From: CAVWNR01 sp963756525
Lineage (GTDB): Bacteria > Actinomycetota > Actinomycetes > Mycobacteriales > Jatrophihabitantaceae
Direction of reading: 5' to 3'
NCBI GenBank assembly: GCA_963756525.1
Contig: CAVWNR010000006.1
Location: forward strand, 1-64,000
DNA: 64,000 bases
Shown piece by piece: positions 8,405-16,652 of this stretch (positions are counted from its first letter, which is position 1; each line of letters begins with the position of its first letter). Below the pieces are notes generated by a model. That model was not told where the DNA came from. It ran no database searches and worked only from the letters and a program-made list of their open reading frames with translations. The position numbers and the translations under genes are program-made.

Positions 8405-8968
8405 GTGTGGCAGACCGTGCGCGGCTTCCTGACGCCGCGCTGGATGCTGCTGCACGTGCTCATCTGGGCCGCGGCCGTGGTCATGGTGTTCCTCGGCCGC
8501 TGGCAGCTCGACGTTTCCAACCGCAAGCACTTCGACCTGCAGAACTTCGGCTATTCGCTGCAGTGGTGGGCGTTCAGCATCTGTGCGGTGCTGTTCTGGC
8601 TGCGGATACTGCGTGACGCGCTGCGGCGTGACGGCGGGCGCGCCGTGTCGTCCGGCGGCGAGCTGGTCGTGCGTCCGGACGCGGGGTCCGGGCAGGCTTA
8701 CCTGGTCGCCCGGCGGGACGGCGCACCGCCGGTGGTGTATCGCGGCTACGTCATGCCGCAGAGCGCGACCGCCCCGACGCCGAGCGACGGCGACCCCGTG
8801 CACGGTGCGTACAACGACTATCTGTGGCAGCTCGCGCTCGCCGACTCGACCGGCGTGGCCGCACCGAGGGGGCTGCGTGCGGCCCGCCCGGGGGAGCCGG
8901 CCCGCGAGGATGCGCCCTCGCCCGCAGCGTCGCCGCCGGAGCTGCCGGGTCCGGAAGCGGACGGCTAG
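8405..8968 (+). CDS. Small membrane protein of unknown function
   Basis: 187 residues from GTG 8405 (MWQTVRGFLTPRWMLLHVL). It has two predicted membrane helices (MLLHVLIWAAAVVMVFLG; WAFSICAVLFWLRIL) separated by a short conserved-looking linker with GRWQLDVSNRKHFDLQN. A soluble C-terminus is rich in Pro/Ala. The pattern resembles small actinobacterial proteins often annotated as hypothetical membrane or misnamed regulators. No catalytic motif seen. It converges on the sigma-factor gene, overlapping it by 4 bp at the 3' ends. Confidence 0.75.
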   Translation: MWQTVRGFLTPRWMLLHVLIWAAAVVMVFLGRWQLDVSNRKHFDLQNFGYSLQWWAFSICAVLFWLRILRDALRRDGGRAVSSGGELVVRPDAGSGQAYLVARRDGAPPVVYRGYVMPQSATAPTPSDGDPVHGAYNDYLWQLALADSTGVAAPRGLRAARPGEPAREDAPSPAASPPELPGPEADG

Positions 8969-9495
8969 CCGAGCGCCGCGCGGCCACCGAGGTCGCCGCC
9001 GCAGGCCTGAACGAGATCGGCGCGGGCGCGTGCCACGCGGGACCGGATCGTCCCGATCGGGCAGCCGCAGACGTCGGCCGCCTCGGCGTAGGAGAGCCCG
9101 ACCAGCTGCGTCAGCACGAACGCCTCCCGTCGCTCGCGGTCCAGGGAGTCCAGCAGCACGCGCAGGGTCGCCGCCTCGGCCGGGTCGGCTACTGCCGCCG
9201 GCGGCGTGGGCTGCTCGCGGCGGCTGCGGACCGCGGTGCGCACCGCGTCGGCGCACGCCCGGCGGGCGATCGACAGCAGCCAGGTGCGGGCCGGGGCGCG
9301 ACCGGCATAGCGATGCAGCGACGCGAACGCGCGGGCGTACGTCTCCTGGGTGAGGTCACCGGCGCCGGCGCGGTCGAAGAGGTGAGCGCACAGGCGCCAC
9401 ACGTCGGCCTGGGTGGCGCGGACGAACTCGGCGGCGGCCGCAGCGTCGCCGCTGCGGGCGCGCAGCGCCGCCTCGGTGACGGGGTCGACGTCCAT
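8965..9495 (-). CDS. ECF-type RNA polymerase sigma factor
   Basis: 176 residues with region 2 (VWRLCAHLFDRAGAGDLTQETYARAFASL, the core-binding DLTQET motif) and region 4 (LVGLSYAEAADVCGCPIGTIRSRVARAR, a helix-turn-helix for the -35 element). Extracytoplasmic-function sigma factors direct RNA polymerase to small stress regulons. The divergent gene encodes a zf-HC2 membrane protein followed by copper genes, so a role in copper or oxidase-assembly control, like that proposed for mycobacterial SigC, is a reasonable inference. The ATG start at 9495 leaves only about 70 bp between it and the divergent gene. Confidence 0.92.
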   Translation of the reverse strand: MDVDPVTEAALRARSGDAAAAAEFVRATQADVWRLCAHLFDRAGAGDLTQETYARAFASLHRYAGRAPARTWLLSIARRACADAVRTAVRSRREQPTPPAAVADPAEAATLRVLLDSLDRERREAFVLTQLVGLSYAEAADVCGCPIGTIRSRVARARADLVQACGGDLGGRAALG

Positions 9496-9511
9496 CTAGC
9501 GCCCTTCCTCA

Positions 9512-9525
9512 GTGACCGCGGTCAC
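9512..9525. promoter_or_regulatory. Perfect 14-bp palindrome in the divergent sigma/anti-sigma region
   Basis: GTGACCGCGGTCAC is self-complementary and lies 17 bp from the sigma-factor start and upstream of the probable promoter of the zinc-finger gene. It could be an operator or a chance GC palindrome. Confidence 0.4.
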
Positions 9526-9529
9526 GCCG

Positions 9530-9555
9530 GGAACCAGCCGGCCCCCTGCACCGAC
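9530..9555 (+). promoter_or_regulatory. Candidate ECF-dependent promoter
   Basis: GGAAC at 9530-9534, a 17-bp spacer and CGAC at 9552-9555 match the general ECF promoter pattern (GGAAC then CGTC/CGAC-like). Initiation would fall just before GTG 9566, giving a near-leaderless transcript for the zinc-finger gene and downstream copper genes. This suggests control by the divergent sigma factor. Confidence 0.45.
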
Positions 9556-9565
9556 TACTTCGAAC

Positions 9566-10219
9566 GTGACCTGCGACCGGTTCCGAGACGCTGCGTCGGC
9601 GCGGCTCGACGGCGAACCGATCGGCATGTCGGCGTCCGCGCTGGACCACCATCTTGCGAGCTGCGTCGATTGTGCCCGATGGAACGACGAGGCCATCCGG
9701 CTCACCCGCCAGGCGCGTCTGGGCACCGTCGAGGTGCCCGATCTCACCGGGCAGATCCTCTCCCGGGCGGTCCTGCCCGCCCGTCGGGTGCTGCGCCGGC
9801 GGGCCTGGCTGCGGGCAGGCCTGCTGCTCCTGGCCGCCGTGCAGTTCGGCGTCGCGGCGCCCGCCGCCTTCGGGGACGGGCTGGCGATGGCGATGTCCGT
9901 GCACGCCGCCCACGAGACCGCGGCCTGGAACGCCGCGATCGGCGTCGCGTTCGTCGCCACGGCCGTCCAACCGCGCCGGGCCGGCGGGTTGCTGCCGGTG
10001 CTGGTCGCCTTCGTCGGCGTGCTCGCGGTGCTCAGCGTCCGCGACGTCGCCGGTGCGGCGGTGACCGCCGGCCGCCTGGCGACCCATCTCGGCGTGGCGG
10101 CCGGGCTGGTGCTCGTGTACGCCCTGCGCCGGCTGGAGCACTCGACCCCGCCGGCGCGGGTGACCGGCGCGGGAGGCGACGGCGAGACCACGACCGGCCG
10201 GATGCGGGGGGTCGCGTGA
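9566..10219 (+). CDS. Zinc-finger (zf-HC2-like) membrane protein, probable anti-sigma factor
   Basis: 217 residues from GTG 9566 (MTCDRFRDAASARLDGE). The N-terminus has the zinc-binding pattern H-x3-C-x2-C (LDHHLASCVDCARW), as in cytoplasmic anti-sigma domains. Several hydrophobic segments follow (AGLLLLAAVQFGVAAPAAFG, AWNAAIGVAFVATAVQ, LVAFVGVLAVLSV, HLGVAAGLVLVYAL). Divergent from an ECF sigma gene, so it probably binds that sigma factor at the membrane. An earlier GTG at 9512 would lengthen the N-terminus but the family normally starts close to the Cys/Asp-Arg motif. The stop overlaps the CopC-CopD start. Confidence 0.78.
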   Translation: MTCDRFRDAASARLDGEPIGMSASALDHHLASCVDCARWNDEAIRLTRQARLGTVEVPDLTGQILSRAVLPARRVLRRRAWLRAGLLLLAAVQFGVAAPAAFGDGLAMAMSVHAAHETAAWNAAIGVAFVATAVQPRRAGGLLPVLVAFVGVLAVLSVRDVAGAAVTAGRLATHLGVAAGLVLVYALRRLEHSTPPARVTGAGGDGETTTGRMRGVA

Positions 10220-11925
10220 GCGCTGCCGCTCGCCGTGCGCTGCTCGGCCTCGCCGCCCTGGCCACGCTCATCGGCGCCGCCCTCTTCGGCGCGCCGGCGG
10301 CCTCGGCGCACGCCACGGTCGTGTCGTCCAGCCCGCAGGACGGGGCGCGGCTGCGGTCGGCACCGTCGACGGTGACGATCACCTTCGACGAGCCGGTCGG
10401 GTTGGACGGCTTCGGCTACCTGCGGGTGGTCGACCAGGCCGGCCGCCGGGTCGACATCGGCTCGGCGAGCCATCCGGGAGGTAACGGCGCGGTCATCGCG
10501 GTGCGGTTGGCCTCCGGGCTTCGCGACGGGACGTACACGGCGAGCTTTCGCATCGTCTCGGCCGACTCCCACCCGGTCGCGGGCACCGTGCGGTTCGTCG
10601 TCGGCAATGCGATCCTGGGCGCTGCCGCGCCGCCGCCGACCGTGGACGGTGCCACCGGCGCCGCCTTCGACGCGGTCCGCTGGATCGGGTTCGGTGGCGT
10701 GGCCCTGCTCGGCGGCGGCTGGCTGCTGTTGACGGTGTGGCCCGCCGGCCTCGACGACCGCGCTGCCCGCCGCCTCGTCTGGGCGGGCTGGACGGCGGCC
10801 GTCGCCGGCGCGCTCGGCGAGACGCTGCTGCAGGGGCCGTACGCGGCCGGGAGCACGCTCGGCGCGCTGTCGCGGTGGAGCCTGCTGGACGCGACGCTGC
10901 ACACGACGTTCGGCACGGCACATTCCATCCGGTTGGTGCTGCTGGGCGTGCTCGGCGGGGTGATCGTGCTGTTGCTGCGCGACCTGCGGCGCACCCGACT
11001 CGCCGAGGTTTCCGGGCTGCTGATGGTCGGCGTTCTGGTTACGTACGCGACGAGCGGCCATGCGGGGACGCAGCACCCGCGCTGGCTGGCGATCGCCAGC
11101 GACTCGCTGCACGTGGCCGCGATGGCGGCGTGGGTCGGCGGGCTCGCCTACCTTGCCGGCGCGGTCTTGCCCCGCCGCGACGCGGGTGAGCTGCGCACGG
11201 TGCTGCCGGTGTTCTCCCGCGTGGCGTTCGGGTCGGTCTGCGTGCTGGCGGTGACCGGGGGAGTGCAGGCATGGCTGGGCGTGGGAAGCCTCGACGCCTT
11301 GACCTCGACCCGGTACGGCCAGCTGGTTCTCGTCAAGGCCGCGCTCTTCGCAGCGTTGCTGGGCTTGGGCGACGTGTCCCGGATCGCGATCCAGCGCCGA
11401 TACGTGCGCCCGGTGGCCTACGCGATGAGCGAGGCACGCAGCGATCTCGTCTCGGCGGTCGAGGCCGAGTCCGCGGGCCCGCCGCTGAATGTGCGGCGGA
11501 TGCGACGGTCCGTCCTCGCCGAGCTGGCGATCGGGGCGGCGGTGCTCGCGGTGACCGCGGTGCTGGTGGCCGAGCCGCCGGGAGCGGCCGCCGAGGCCAC
11601 GGCGCACTCCGCGGCGCGGCAGACCACGATCCAACTCGGCGGCGGACGAAGCGCAGCCGTCGTCGTCGACCCCGGTCGGCACGGGCCGGTGACGATCACG
11701 GTGACCCTGTCGGGCGGACCCGCGCCGCTCGGGCTGACGGCCACCGCCGCGTTGCCGGCCAAAGAGCTCGGCCCCATCCCGCTGCCGCTCAGCCCGGACG
11801 GCCCGGGCAGCTACGCGGCGTCCGGGGTGCTGCTGCCCGCCGCGGGCGACTGGGAAATCGACCTCGACGTTCGCACCTCACAGTTCGACTCCACCACCGC
11901 GGACGGCCATGTTCGCCTCTACTGA
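10216..11925 (+). CDS. CopC-CopD fusion (YcnJ-type copper transport protein)
   Basis: 569 residues. A signal peptide ends near ASAHA; the mature N-terminus begins with His (HATVVSSSPQDG), a copper ligand in CopC domains, which continue to about residue 130 (ISFRIVSADSHPVAGTVRF-like motif). A CopD domain of about eight membrane helices follows (RWIGFGGVALLGGGWLLL, TYATSGHAG, LHVAAMAAWVGGLAYLAGAVL). A soluble C-terminal domain resembles the FixH/YcnI-type cap. The fusion imports or handles copper at the cell surface. GTG start overlaps the previous stop, so the gene is in the operon. Confidence 0.93.
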   Translation: MSAAARRALLGLAALATLIGAALFGAPAASAHATVVSSSPQDGARLRSAPSTVTITFDEPVGLDGFGYLRVVDQAGRRVDIGSASHPGGNGAVIAVRLASGLRDGTYTASFRIVSADSHPVAGTVRFVVGNAILGAAAPPPTVDGATGAAFDAVRWIGFGGVALLGGGWLLLTVWPAGLDDRAARRLVWAGWTAAVAGALGETLLQGPYAAGSTLGALSRWSLLDATLHTTFGTAHSIRLVLLGVLGGVIVLLLRDLRRTRLAEVSGLLMVGVLVTYATSGHAGTQHPRWLAIASDSLHVAAMAAWVGGLAYLAGAVLPRRDAGELRTVLPVFSRVAFGSVCVLAVTGGVQAWLGVGSLDALTSTRYGQLVLVKAALFAALLGLGDVSRIAIQRRYVRPVAYAMSEARSDLVSAVEAESAGPPLNVRRMRRSVLAELAIGAAVLAVTAVLVAEPPGAAAEATAHSAARQTTIQLGGGRSAAVVVDPGRHGPVTITVTLSGGPAPLGLTATAALPAKELGPIPLPLSPDGPGSYAASGVLLPAAGDWEIDLDVRTSQFDSTTADGHVRLY

Positions 11926-11935
11926 AAGAGCTCCG

Positions 11936-12595
11936 ATGCGCCTGCTTCGCGTGTGTGCTTTGCTCGCCGGCGTGTCGGCCGCCGCGCTGGCGTTCGCGGC
12001 ACCGGCAGCCGCGCACGTCACCGTCAGCGCGCCCGGCGCGACCGAGGGCAGCGACGGCACGGTGGTGACCTTCCACGTGCCCACCGAGAGCGACACCCTG
12101 TCCACCATCGGATTGAAGGTGCAGTTGCCGCTGGATCACCCGTTCAGCTCCGTCCTCGTCGCGCCGCAGCCGGGATGGACCTACCGCACCGTCCGTACCG
12201 CAGGTGCGGTCACCGAGATCGACTGGACGGCGACCTCGGGCAGCGGCATCAAACCCGGGGAGTTCGGCCAGTTCCAGCTGAGCGTCGGCCCGCTGCCGAA
12301 CGTGCCGACGCTGAGCTTCAAGGCGATCCAGGTCTACAGCGACGGCTCGACCGTCAACTGGACGGACGTCCCGGCGCCCGGCAGCACGGCTGAGCCGCCA
12401 CACCCGGCGCCGACCCTCACCCTTGCGCTGGCCGCCTCGCCGAGTCCGGCGGCAGTCGGGTCCACATCGCGACAGTCCGCGGGCGACTCGAAGTCGGGTG
12501 ACGACTCGACCCTGCCACTCGTGCTGGCAAGCGTCGCGCTGGCGGTGGCGGTGCTGGCGGCGGGTTTGGCCCTGTTCACCAGGAGGGCGCGCTGA
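11936..12595 (+). CDS. YcnI-like (DUF1775) copper-binding protein
   Basis: 219 residues from ATG 11936. A signal peptide ends at APAAAHV; His at the mature N-terminus (AHVTVSAPGATEGSDGTVVTFHVPTESD) and a following tryptophan match YcnI, which binds Cu(II) through an N-terminal His brace. The C-terminus has one membrane anchor (LVLASVALAVAVLAAGLALFT) and a basic tail. YcnI partners with YcnJ in copper acquisition. Start codon overlaps nothing and follows a GAAAGAG ribosome binding site. Confidence 0.9.
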   Translation: MRLLRVCALLAGVSAAALAFAAPAAAHVTVSAPGATEGSDGTVVTFHVPTESDTLSTIGLKVQLPLDHPFSSVLVAPQPGWTYRTVRTAGAVTEIDWTATSGSGIKPGEFGQFQLSVGPLPNVPTLSFKAIQVYSDGSTVNWTDVPAPGSTAEPPHPAPTLTLALAASPSPAAVGSTSRQSAGDSKSGDDSTLPLVLASVALAVAVLAAGLALFTRRAR

Positions 12596-13119
12596 TGCGG
12601 GTCACGCTTCCCCTGGTCGCGGCCGCAGCCGTCACCACCATCGGCCTCGCCGGGTTGTTCCGCGGCGCGGTGCCGCAGGGCGGCGCGGCCGTCGCGGCGC
12701 CCGCCGGCCACCCGCCGATCGTCGTCACCGACGCCTACGTCCGCCAGCCGGCCTCGCCCGACGTCGCGGCCGCCTACTTCACTGTCACCAACACGACCGG
12801 CTCGCCCGATCGGCTGGTCTCCGTCGTGACCGGCGCGGGGCAGCAGTCCGTGCTGCACACCGAGACCGCGAACGGCAACATGGTCGTCGCAGCTGACGGG
12901 CTGCTCGTCCCGGCGCACAGCAGCGTCACACTCTCACCAGGTAAGGGTCATGTGATGATCCAGAAGCTTTACGGCGCGTTGCTGCCGGGCCAGACCGTCC
13001 GGGTGGAGCTCGACTTCACCAGCGCGGGGACCGTGGTGGTCACCGTGCCGGTGATCGCGATCAACGCGCCGGCGCCGACCGGCGGCGCGCCGGCGCCGAC
13101 CGATGGAGCGTCGCATTGA
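12595..13119 (+). CDS. PCu(A)C copper chaperone (DUF461)
   Basis: 174 residues, with a signal-like N-terminus and a PCu(A)C domain: DAYVRQPASPDVAAAYFTVTN, H (VLHTE), M (GNMVV), and H-x-M (GKGHVMIQKL). The H/M set is the Cu(I) site of PCu(A)C chaperones, which deliver copper to the CuA or CuB site of cytochrome c oxidase. ATG overlaps the previous stop (TGATG). A low-complexity APAPTGGAPAPTDG tail ends the protein. Confidence 0.92.
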   Translation: MRVTLPLVAAAAVTTIGLAGLFRGAVPQGGAAVAAPAGHPPIVVTDAYVRQPASPDVAAAYFTVTNTTGSPDRLVSVVTGAGQQSVLHTETANGNMVVAADGLLVPAHSSVTLSPGKGHVMIQKLYGALLPGQTVRVELDFTSAGTVVVTVPVIAINAPAPTGGAPAPTDGASH

Positions 13120-13769
13120 TCCGGCGGATGAGCGCTGCGCTACTGGCCGCGGCCGCTCTGGCGCTGGCCGGCTGCAGCTCGTCGCACAGCTCCGGCACGG
13201 CGAGCCCGTCGCCGTCCGAGCTGAACGACAAGACCCAGACCGGCCCGTACCAGGGCTTCGGCCTGCAGCCGCCGCAACCACGGCCGTCGTTCACCCTGAT
13301 CGACACCGAGGGCAAGCCGTACTCGTTCGGCCAGCTGACGGCGGGTCATCCGACGCTGCTGTACTTCGGCTACACGCACTGCCCCGACATCTGCCCGACG
13401 ACCATGGCCGACATCGGGCAGGCGATCCGGGCGGTGCCTGCCGCGCTGCGCCAGCAGGTCGACGTCGTCTTCGTGACCACCGACGTCAAGCGGGATACCG
13501 GACCGGTCATGGCGGCGTGGCTGGCGCACTTCGACACCGGCCTGCCGGACAACTTCGTCGGCCTCACCGGAACCCAGGCGCAGATCGACGCAGCCCAGGC
13601 CGCCGCGCACATCCCACTGGCCGAGGACGACGGCCAGCAGCACTCCGCAGCCGTCCTGCTCTACGGCGCCGACGACTACGCGCACGTCGAGTACCTGCAA
13701 AGCGATAACGAGTCGGCGCAGATCGCCCATGACCTGCCGCTCGTGGCCGGTCATGGGAACGCCAAGTAG
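13116..13769 (+). CDS. SCO1/SenC family lipoprotein
   Basis: 217 residues with a lipobox LALAGC near residue 20, a thioredoxin-like SCO domain and the copper-binding CPDIC motif (THCPDICPTTMADIG); the distal His ligand is plausibly in QQHSAAVLLYG. SCO proteins deliver copper to or reduce the CuA centre of cytochrome oxidase. TTG start at 13116 overlaps the previous gene by 4 bp. Membership of the copper operon supports this role. Confidence 0.92.
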   Translation: MIRRMSAALLAAAALALAGCSSSHSSGTASPSPSELNDKTQTGPYQGFGLQPPQPRPSFTLIDTEGKPYSFGQLTAGHPTLLYFGYTHCPDICPTTMADIGQAIRAVPAALRQQVDVVFVTTDVKRDTGPVMAAWLAHFDTGLPDNFVGLTGTQAQIDAAQAAAHIPLAEDDGQQHSAAVLLYGADDYAHVEYLQSDNESAQIAHDLPLVAGHGNAK

Positions 13770-13810
13770 GCTGCCCCGGCTGGGCAAGCAGCGAAGGAGA
13801 CAATCCGTCC

Positions 13811-15127
13811 GTGACGTGGACCTCGATCCGATCCTGGCTGGGCGCCGTCATCAGGCTGTTCCTCGGCGGCGTCTGGCTGTACGCGGCGCTGGAGAAGCTG
13901 CCCGACCCGCGGGGCTTCACCCAGGCCGTGCGCGCCTACGACGCCACCCCCGAGTGGCTGTCGAAGGCGATCGGCTACGGCCTGCCCGTGCTCGAGTTCT
14001 GCGTGGGCCTGCTGCTGGTGTGCGGCGTGATCACCAGGGTCGCGGCGTCGGTGTCGGTCGCGCTGCTCACCGTGTTTGTCATCGGCGTCGCGCAGGCGGC
14101 GGCGCGCGGGATCAAGCTCGAATGCGGCTGTTTCGGCGGGGGCGGCACGACGACGGGTGCCACCAGCTACACCCTCGACATCCTGCGCGACGTCGGGCTG
14201 ATCGCTCTCTCGGTCTATCTCGTGATCTGGCCGCTGACCCGCTTCGGCGTGGACGAGTACCTCGCCCGCAACGACAACGTCACCCCACCGTCGCCGAAGC
14301 GGCTGCGCTCGGAGCAGGGACTGCGCAAGTACAACGCGCTGCTCGAGGCCCGCCGCGAGGCGGCCCGCGTGCGCACCCGCTACCTGTCCGGAGCGCTGGG
14401 TGCCATCGTCGTGCTCGTCAGCATCATCGGCATCGGCGTGCAGGCCAACCGGGCGAAGATCCAGGGCGATCTCACCGCGACGAACGCCACCGTGCAGAAC
14501 GGGGTGGTCGTGGGCAATAAGGCGCCGGTCACCGTCGACCTCTTCGAAGACTTCCAGTGCCCGATCTGCCGGGAGTTCGAGAACGCCGCGTCCGCCGACG
14601 TCGCCGCCAAGATCAAGGCAGGAACGATCCAGGCGCGCTACCACATGATCTCGATTTTGGACGCGTCCTCCAACGGCAACCGCTACTCTTCGCGTGCCGC
14701 CAACGCGGCGCTGTGCGCATCGGACATCAGCGTGGCCGACTTCCAGAAATACCACGCAGTCCTCTACGGCAACGACAGCCACGGCAATCCGATCCAGCCC
14801 GACGAGGGCACCAACGGGCGGACGGACGACGACCTCGTCAACTACGCCAAACAGGCCGGGATCAGCGGCTCGGATCTGACGACGTTCACCAGTTGCGTGC
14901 AGAGCGAGCAGCACAAGGCGCTCGTCTCGGCGATCACCGACAACGCGAGCAAGCGCGGCATCGACGCGACGCCGACCGTGCTGGTCAACGGCAAGAAGCT
15001 GGGCAACCCGAGCCAGCAGTCGCTCGACGCCGCCATCACAACAGCCGCCGGTAAGGCGGGTGCGCACCCGTCGTCCAGCGCGACCTCGACGCCGACCCGC
15101 TCGCCGAGCGCGACGGCCACGCCCTGA
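13811..15127 (+). CDS. MauE/DoxX-like membrane domain fused to DsbA-type thioredoxin
   Basis: 438 residues in two parts. Residues 1-150 form a four-helix MauE/DoxX-type membrane domain with a possible redox Cys pair (KLECGCFGGGG). After a linker with coiled-coil character and another membrane helix (LGAIVVLVSIIGIGVQ) comes a DsbA/thioredoxin domain from about 235, with active site CPIC (DFQCPICREFE) and cis-Pro region DATPTVLVNG. It probably relays electrons across the membrane to extracytoplasmic disulfides, for example in SCO or oxidase assembly. GTG start; a Ser/Thr-rich tail ends the protein. Confidence 0.88.
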   Translation: MTWTSIRSWLGAVIRLFLGGVWLYAALEKLPDPRGFTQAVRAYDATPEWLSKAIGYGLPVLEFCVGLLLVCGVITRVAASVSVALLTVFVIGVAQAAARGIKLECGCFGGGGTTTGATSYTLDILRDVGLIALSVYLVIWPLTRFGVDEYLARNDNVTPPSPKRLRSEQGLRKYNALLEARREAARVRTRYLSGALGAIVVLVSIIGIGVQANRAKIQGDLTATNATVQNGVVVGNKAPVTVDLFEDFQCPICREFENAASADVAAKIKAGTIQARYHMISILDASSNGNRYSSRAANAALCASDISVADFQKYHAVLYGNDSHGNPIQPDEGTNGRTDDDLVNYAKQAGISGSDLTTFTSCVQSEQHKALVSAITDNASKRGIDATPTVLVNGKKLGNPSQQSLDAAITTAAGKAGAHPSSSATSTPTRSPSATATP

Positions 15128-15214
15128 GTTCGGCTCTGGGCTGACCGCCGACACGACGACGGGGCGGCCAAGCGTGCTGCTCGGCCGGCCCGTCCTGAGC
15201 GGATCTAGCGCCTG

Positions 15215-15490
15215 CTACCGGTTGGCGGCGTCCTTGAGCGCACTCCCCACGCTGAGTTTCACGGTGTTGCGAGCCGGGATCGAGATGGTCTCGCCCGTGG
15301 CCGGGTTGCGGCCTTCGCGGGCCGCACTGTGGCCGACCGAGAGCGCGAAGAAGCCGGGCACGCTGACCTTCTCGCCCTTGGCGGCGGCATCCTCGAGCGT
15401 GGCCTGCAAGCCACGCAGGACCGCGTCCACGGTCTTCTGCTCGAGGTCGGCCTGGTCGGCGACGGCGGCCACCAGTTCCTTGCGGTTCAC
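15215..15490 (-). CDS. hup: DNA-binding protein HU
   Basis: 91 residues (MNRKELVAAVADQADLEQ) with the HU/IHF signature GRNPATGETISIPA and a short C-terminus without the long Lys/Ala tail of mycobacterial HupB. HU is a nucleoid architectural protein. GTG start at 15490 with AAGGGAGA ribosome binding site just upstream. A longer frame running through the tRNA gene was rejected. Confidence 0.95.
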   Translation of the reverse strand: MNRKELVAAVADQADLEQKTVDAVLRGLQATLEDAAAKGEKVSVPGFFALSVGHSAAREGRNPATGETISIPARNTVKLSVGSALKDAANR

Positions 15491-15674
15491 GACATCTCCC
15501 TTGATCGGTGGTGTGTACCGATCACCAGTATGGGCGACGAGCGCTGCGGGCCCGTGTTGCGGGGTCTTCGAAGGCGGCACTTCGGGCCGGCCCGCGCCGG
15601 CGCGCTGTCCTGACGCCGCGTGTAACATTACTGACCGGTTCTCCGGGCCGACGGGGCCCGAGCCGGCACGTTCT

Positions 15675-15747
15675 GGGGCTGTGGCGCAGCTGGTAGCGCA
15701 CCACACTGGCAGTGTGGGGGTCAGGGGTTCGAGTCCCCTCAGCTCCA
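15675..15747 (+). tRNA. tRNA-Ala (anticodon GGC)
   Basis: Acceptor GGGGCTG pairs with CAGCTCC, anticodon stem CCACA/TGTGG encloses the loop CTGGCAG (anticodon GGC), and the T-arm has GGTTCGAGTCC. CCA is not encoded. The 3' part from the anticodon loop onward (15706-15750) is repeated at 26095 and 42680, so this gene is the attachment site of two integrative elements. Confidence 0.97.
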
Positions 15748-15750
15748 CCC
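15706..15750 (+). other. Attachment site 1 (att core in tRNA-Ala)
   Basis: 45-bp core from the anticodon loop through the acceptor stem of tRNA-Ala, identical to 26095-26139 and 42680-42724. It is the left boundary of element 1. Confidence 0.92.
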
Positions 15751-15820
15751 TCTAGAGGGCCCGGAATTGCTGGGCTGTAGCCGCCTCGGCCGGATCTTGA
15801 AGCTTGATCAAGAGGCCGTT

Positions 15821-15850
15821 AGTCCGCAAAAAGTCCGCAAGAAGTCCGCG
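15821..15850 (+). repeat. Arm-type repeat cluster, left end of element 1
   Basis: AGTCCGCAA at 15821, AGTCCGCAA at 15832 and AGTCCGCG at 15843, spaced exactly 11 bp. A matching trio lies at the other end of the element (25945-25975). These are probably integrase arm-binding sites. Confidence 0.7.
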
Positions 15851-15959
15851 CGAGGATTCGCTTGGGCCGCTGTCGAGGCGGTCTGCGGCCTCGCGATTGC
15901 CGGCGTATCGGTCTTTGGATCAGCGTTGGTGGGGCAGCTCTGTAGGCCATACTCGTCGC

Positions 15960-16652
15960 GTGGGTTCCAGCTCGCTCGTGCGGGCAGCCGGTGACGGGTG
16001 CTATGACGCCCCGCGCGCTGCCGCGCTGTCCGGCGTGCCGAAGACCACGGTCTACTGGTGGGCTCGGCATGGCATTGTCGTGCCGAGCGTGTCCGCGGTG
16101 CAGGAGAAGCTCTGGTCGTACTCCGACCTGATGGCCCTGCGGGTCGTGTCGTGGCTGCGTCACCGCAAGCCCGCGAACGATGGGGCCGATCTGCCTGCGA
16201 GCCCGATGCCCAAAGTGCGGGCCGCCCTTGCGCTCCTCGACGATCTCGGCCTGGACCCATGGAGTCCCGACGCTGCCGCCGCGTCGCCGCTGCTCGTGGA
16301 TCGAGCCGGGGAGATCTACGTGCGCGCAGACGTCGATGTGCTCAACCTTCGCCGGCAGAAGGTGCTGCTACCCGGGGATGTGCTCGGCCTGACCGCTCCG
16401 TTCGATAGCGCGGGGATGGCCGGGCCGGACCTGCGGCGACCCCGCCCACATCTGCGGATCGTTCCCGCCAAGGTGGCCGGCGAACCTCATATCGAACACT
16501 CGCGGCTCACCACCCAGACCGTCGCCGCCCTTGCTAATCGTGGCTACCAGGCCGAGCAGATCGCCGAACTGTACGGCGAGCCGGTACACGTAATCGGTGA
16601 GGCGATCGACTTGGAGCGGCAGTTGGCCGGTGTCGCCCTCGCCGCGGCGTGA
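15960..16652 (+). CDS. Antitoxin with MerR-like HTH and DUF433 domain
   Basis: 230 residues from GTG 15960. The N-terminus resembles a MerR-like helix-turn-helix (YDAPRAAALSGVPKTTVYWWAR... LWSYSDLMALRVVSWL). The C-terminus is a DUF433 domain (VAGEPHIEHSRLTTQTVAALANRGYQAEQIAELYGEPVHVIGEAIDLE), the partner domain of DUF5615 PIN-like toxins. It overlaps the toxin gene by 4 bp. Likely represses its own promoter and neutralises the toxin. A longer start at 15804 would run through the arm-type repeats and is less likely. Confidence 0.8.
   Translation: MGSSSLVRAAGDGCYDAPRAAALSGVPKTTVYWWARHGIVVPSVSAVQEKLWSYSDLMALRVVSWLRHRKPANDGADLPASPMPKVRAALALLDDLGLDPWSPDAAAASPLLVDRAGEIYVRADVDVLNLRRQKVLLPGDVLGLTAPFDSAGMAGPDLRRPRPHLRIVPAKVAGEPHIEHSRLTTQTVAALANRGYQAEQIAELYGEPVHVIGEAIDLERQLAGVALAAA

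Noticed and set aside
15130..15214. Rho-independent terminator after the MauE-DsbA and HU genes
   Set aside because: GC-rich inverted segments exist but no T-run follows in either direction, so I do not call a terminator.
15491..15748. N-terminal extension of HU reading through the tRNA (MELRGLEPLTPTLP)
   Set aside because: This peptide is the antisense of tRNA-Ala. The true HU start is GTG 15490 with a ribosome binding site. Similar frames at att copies 2 and 3 are also artefacts.
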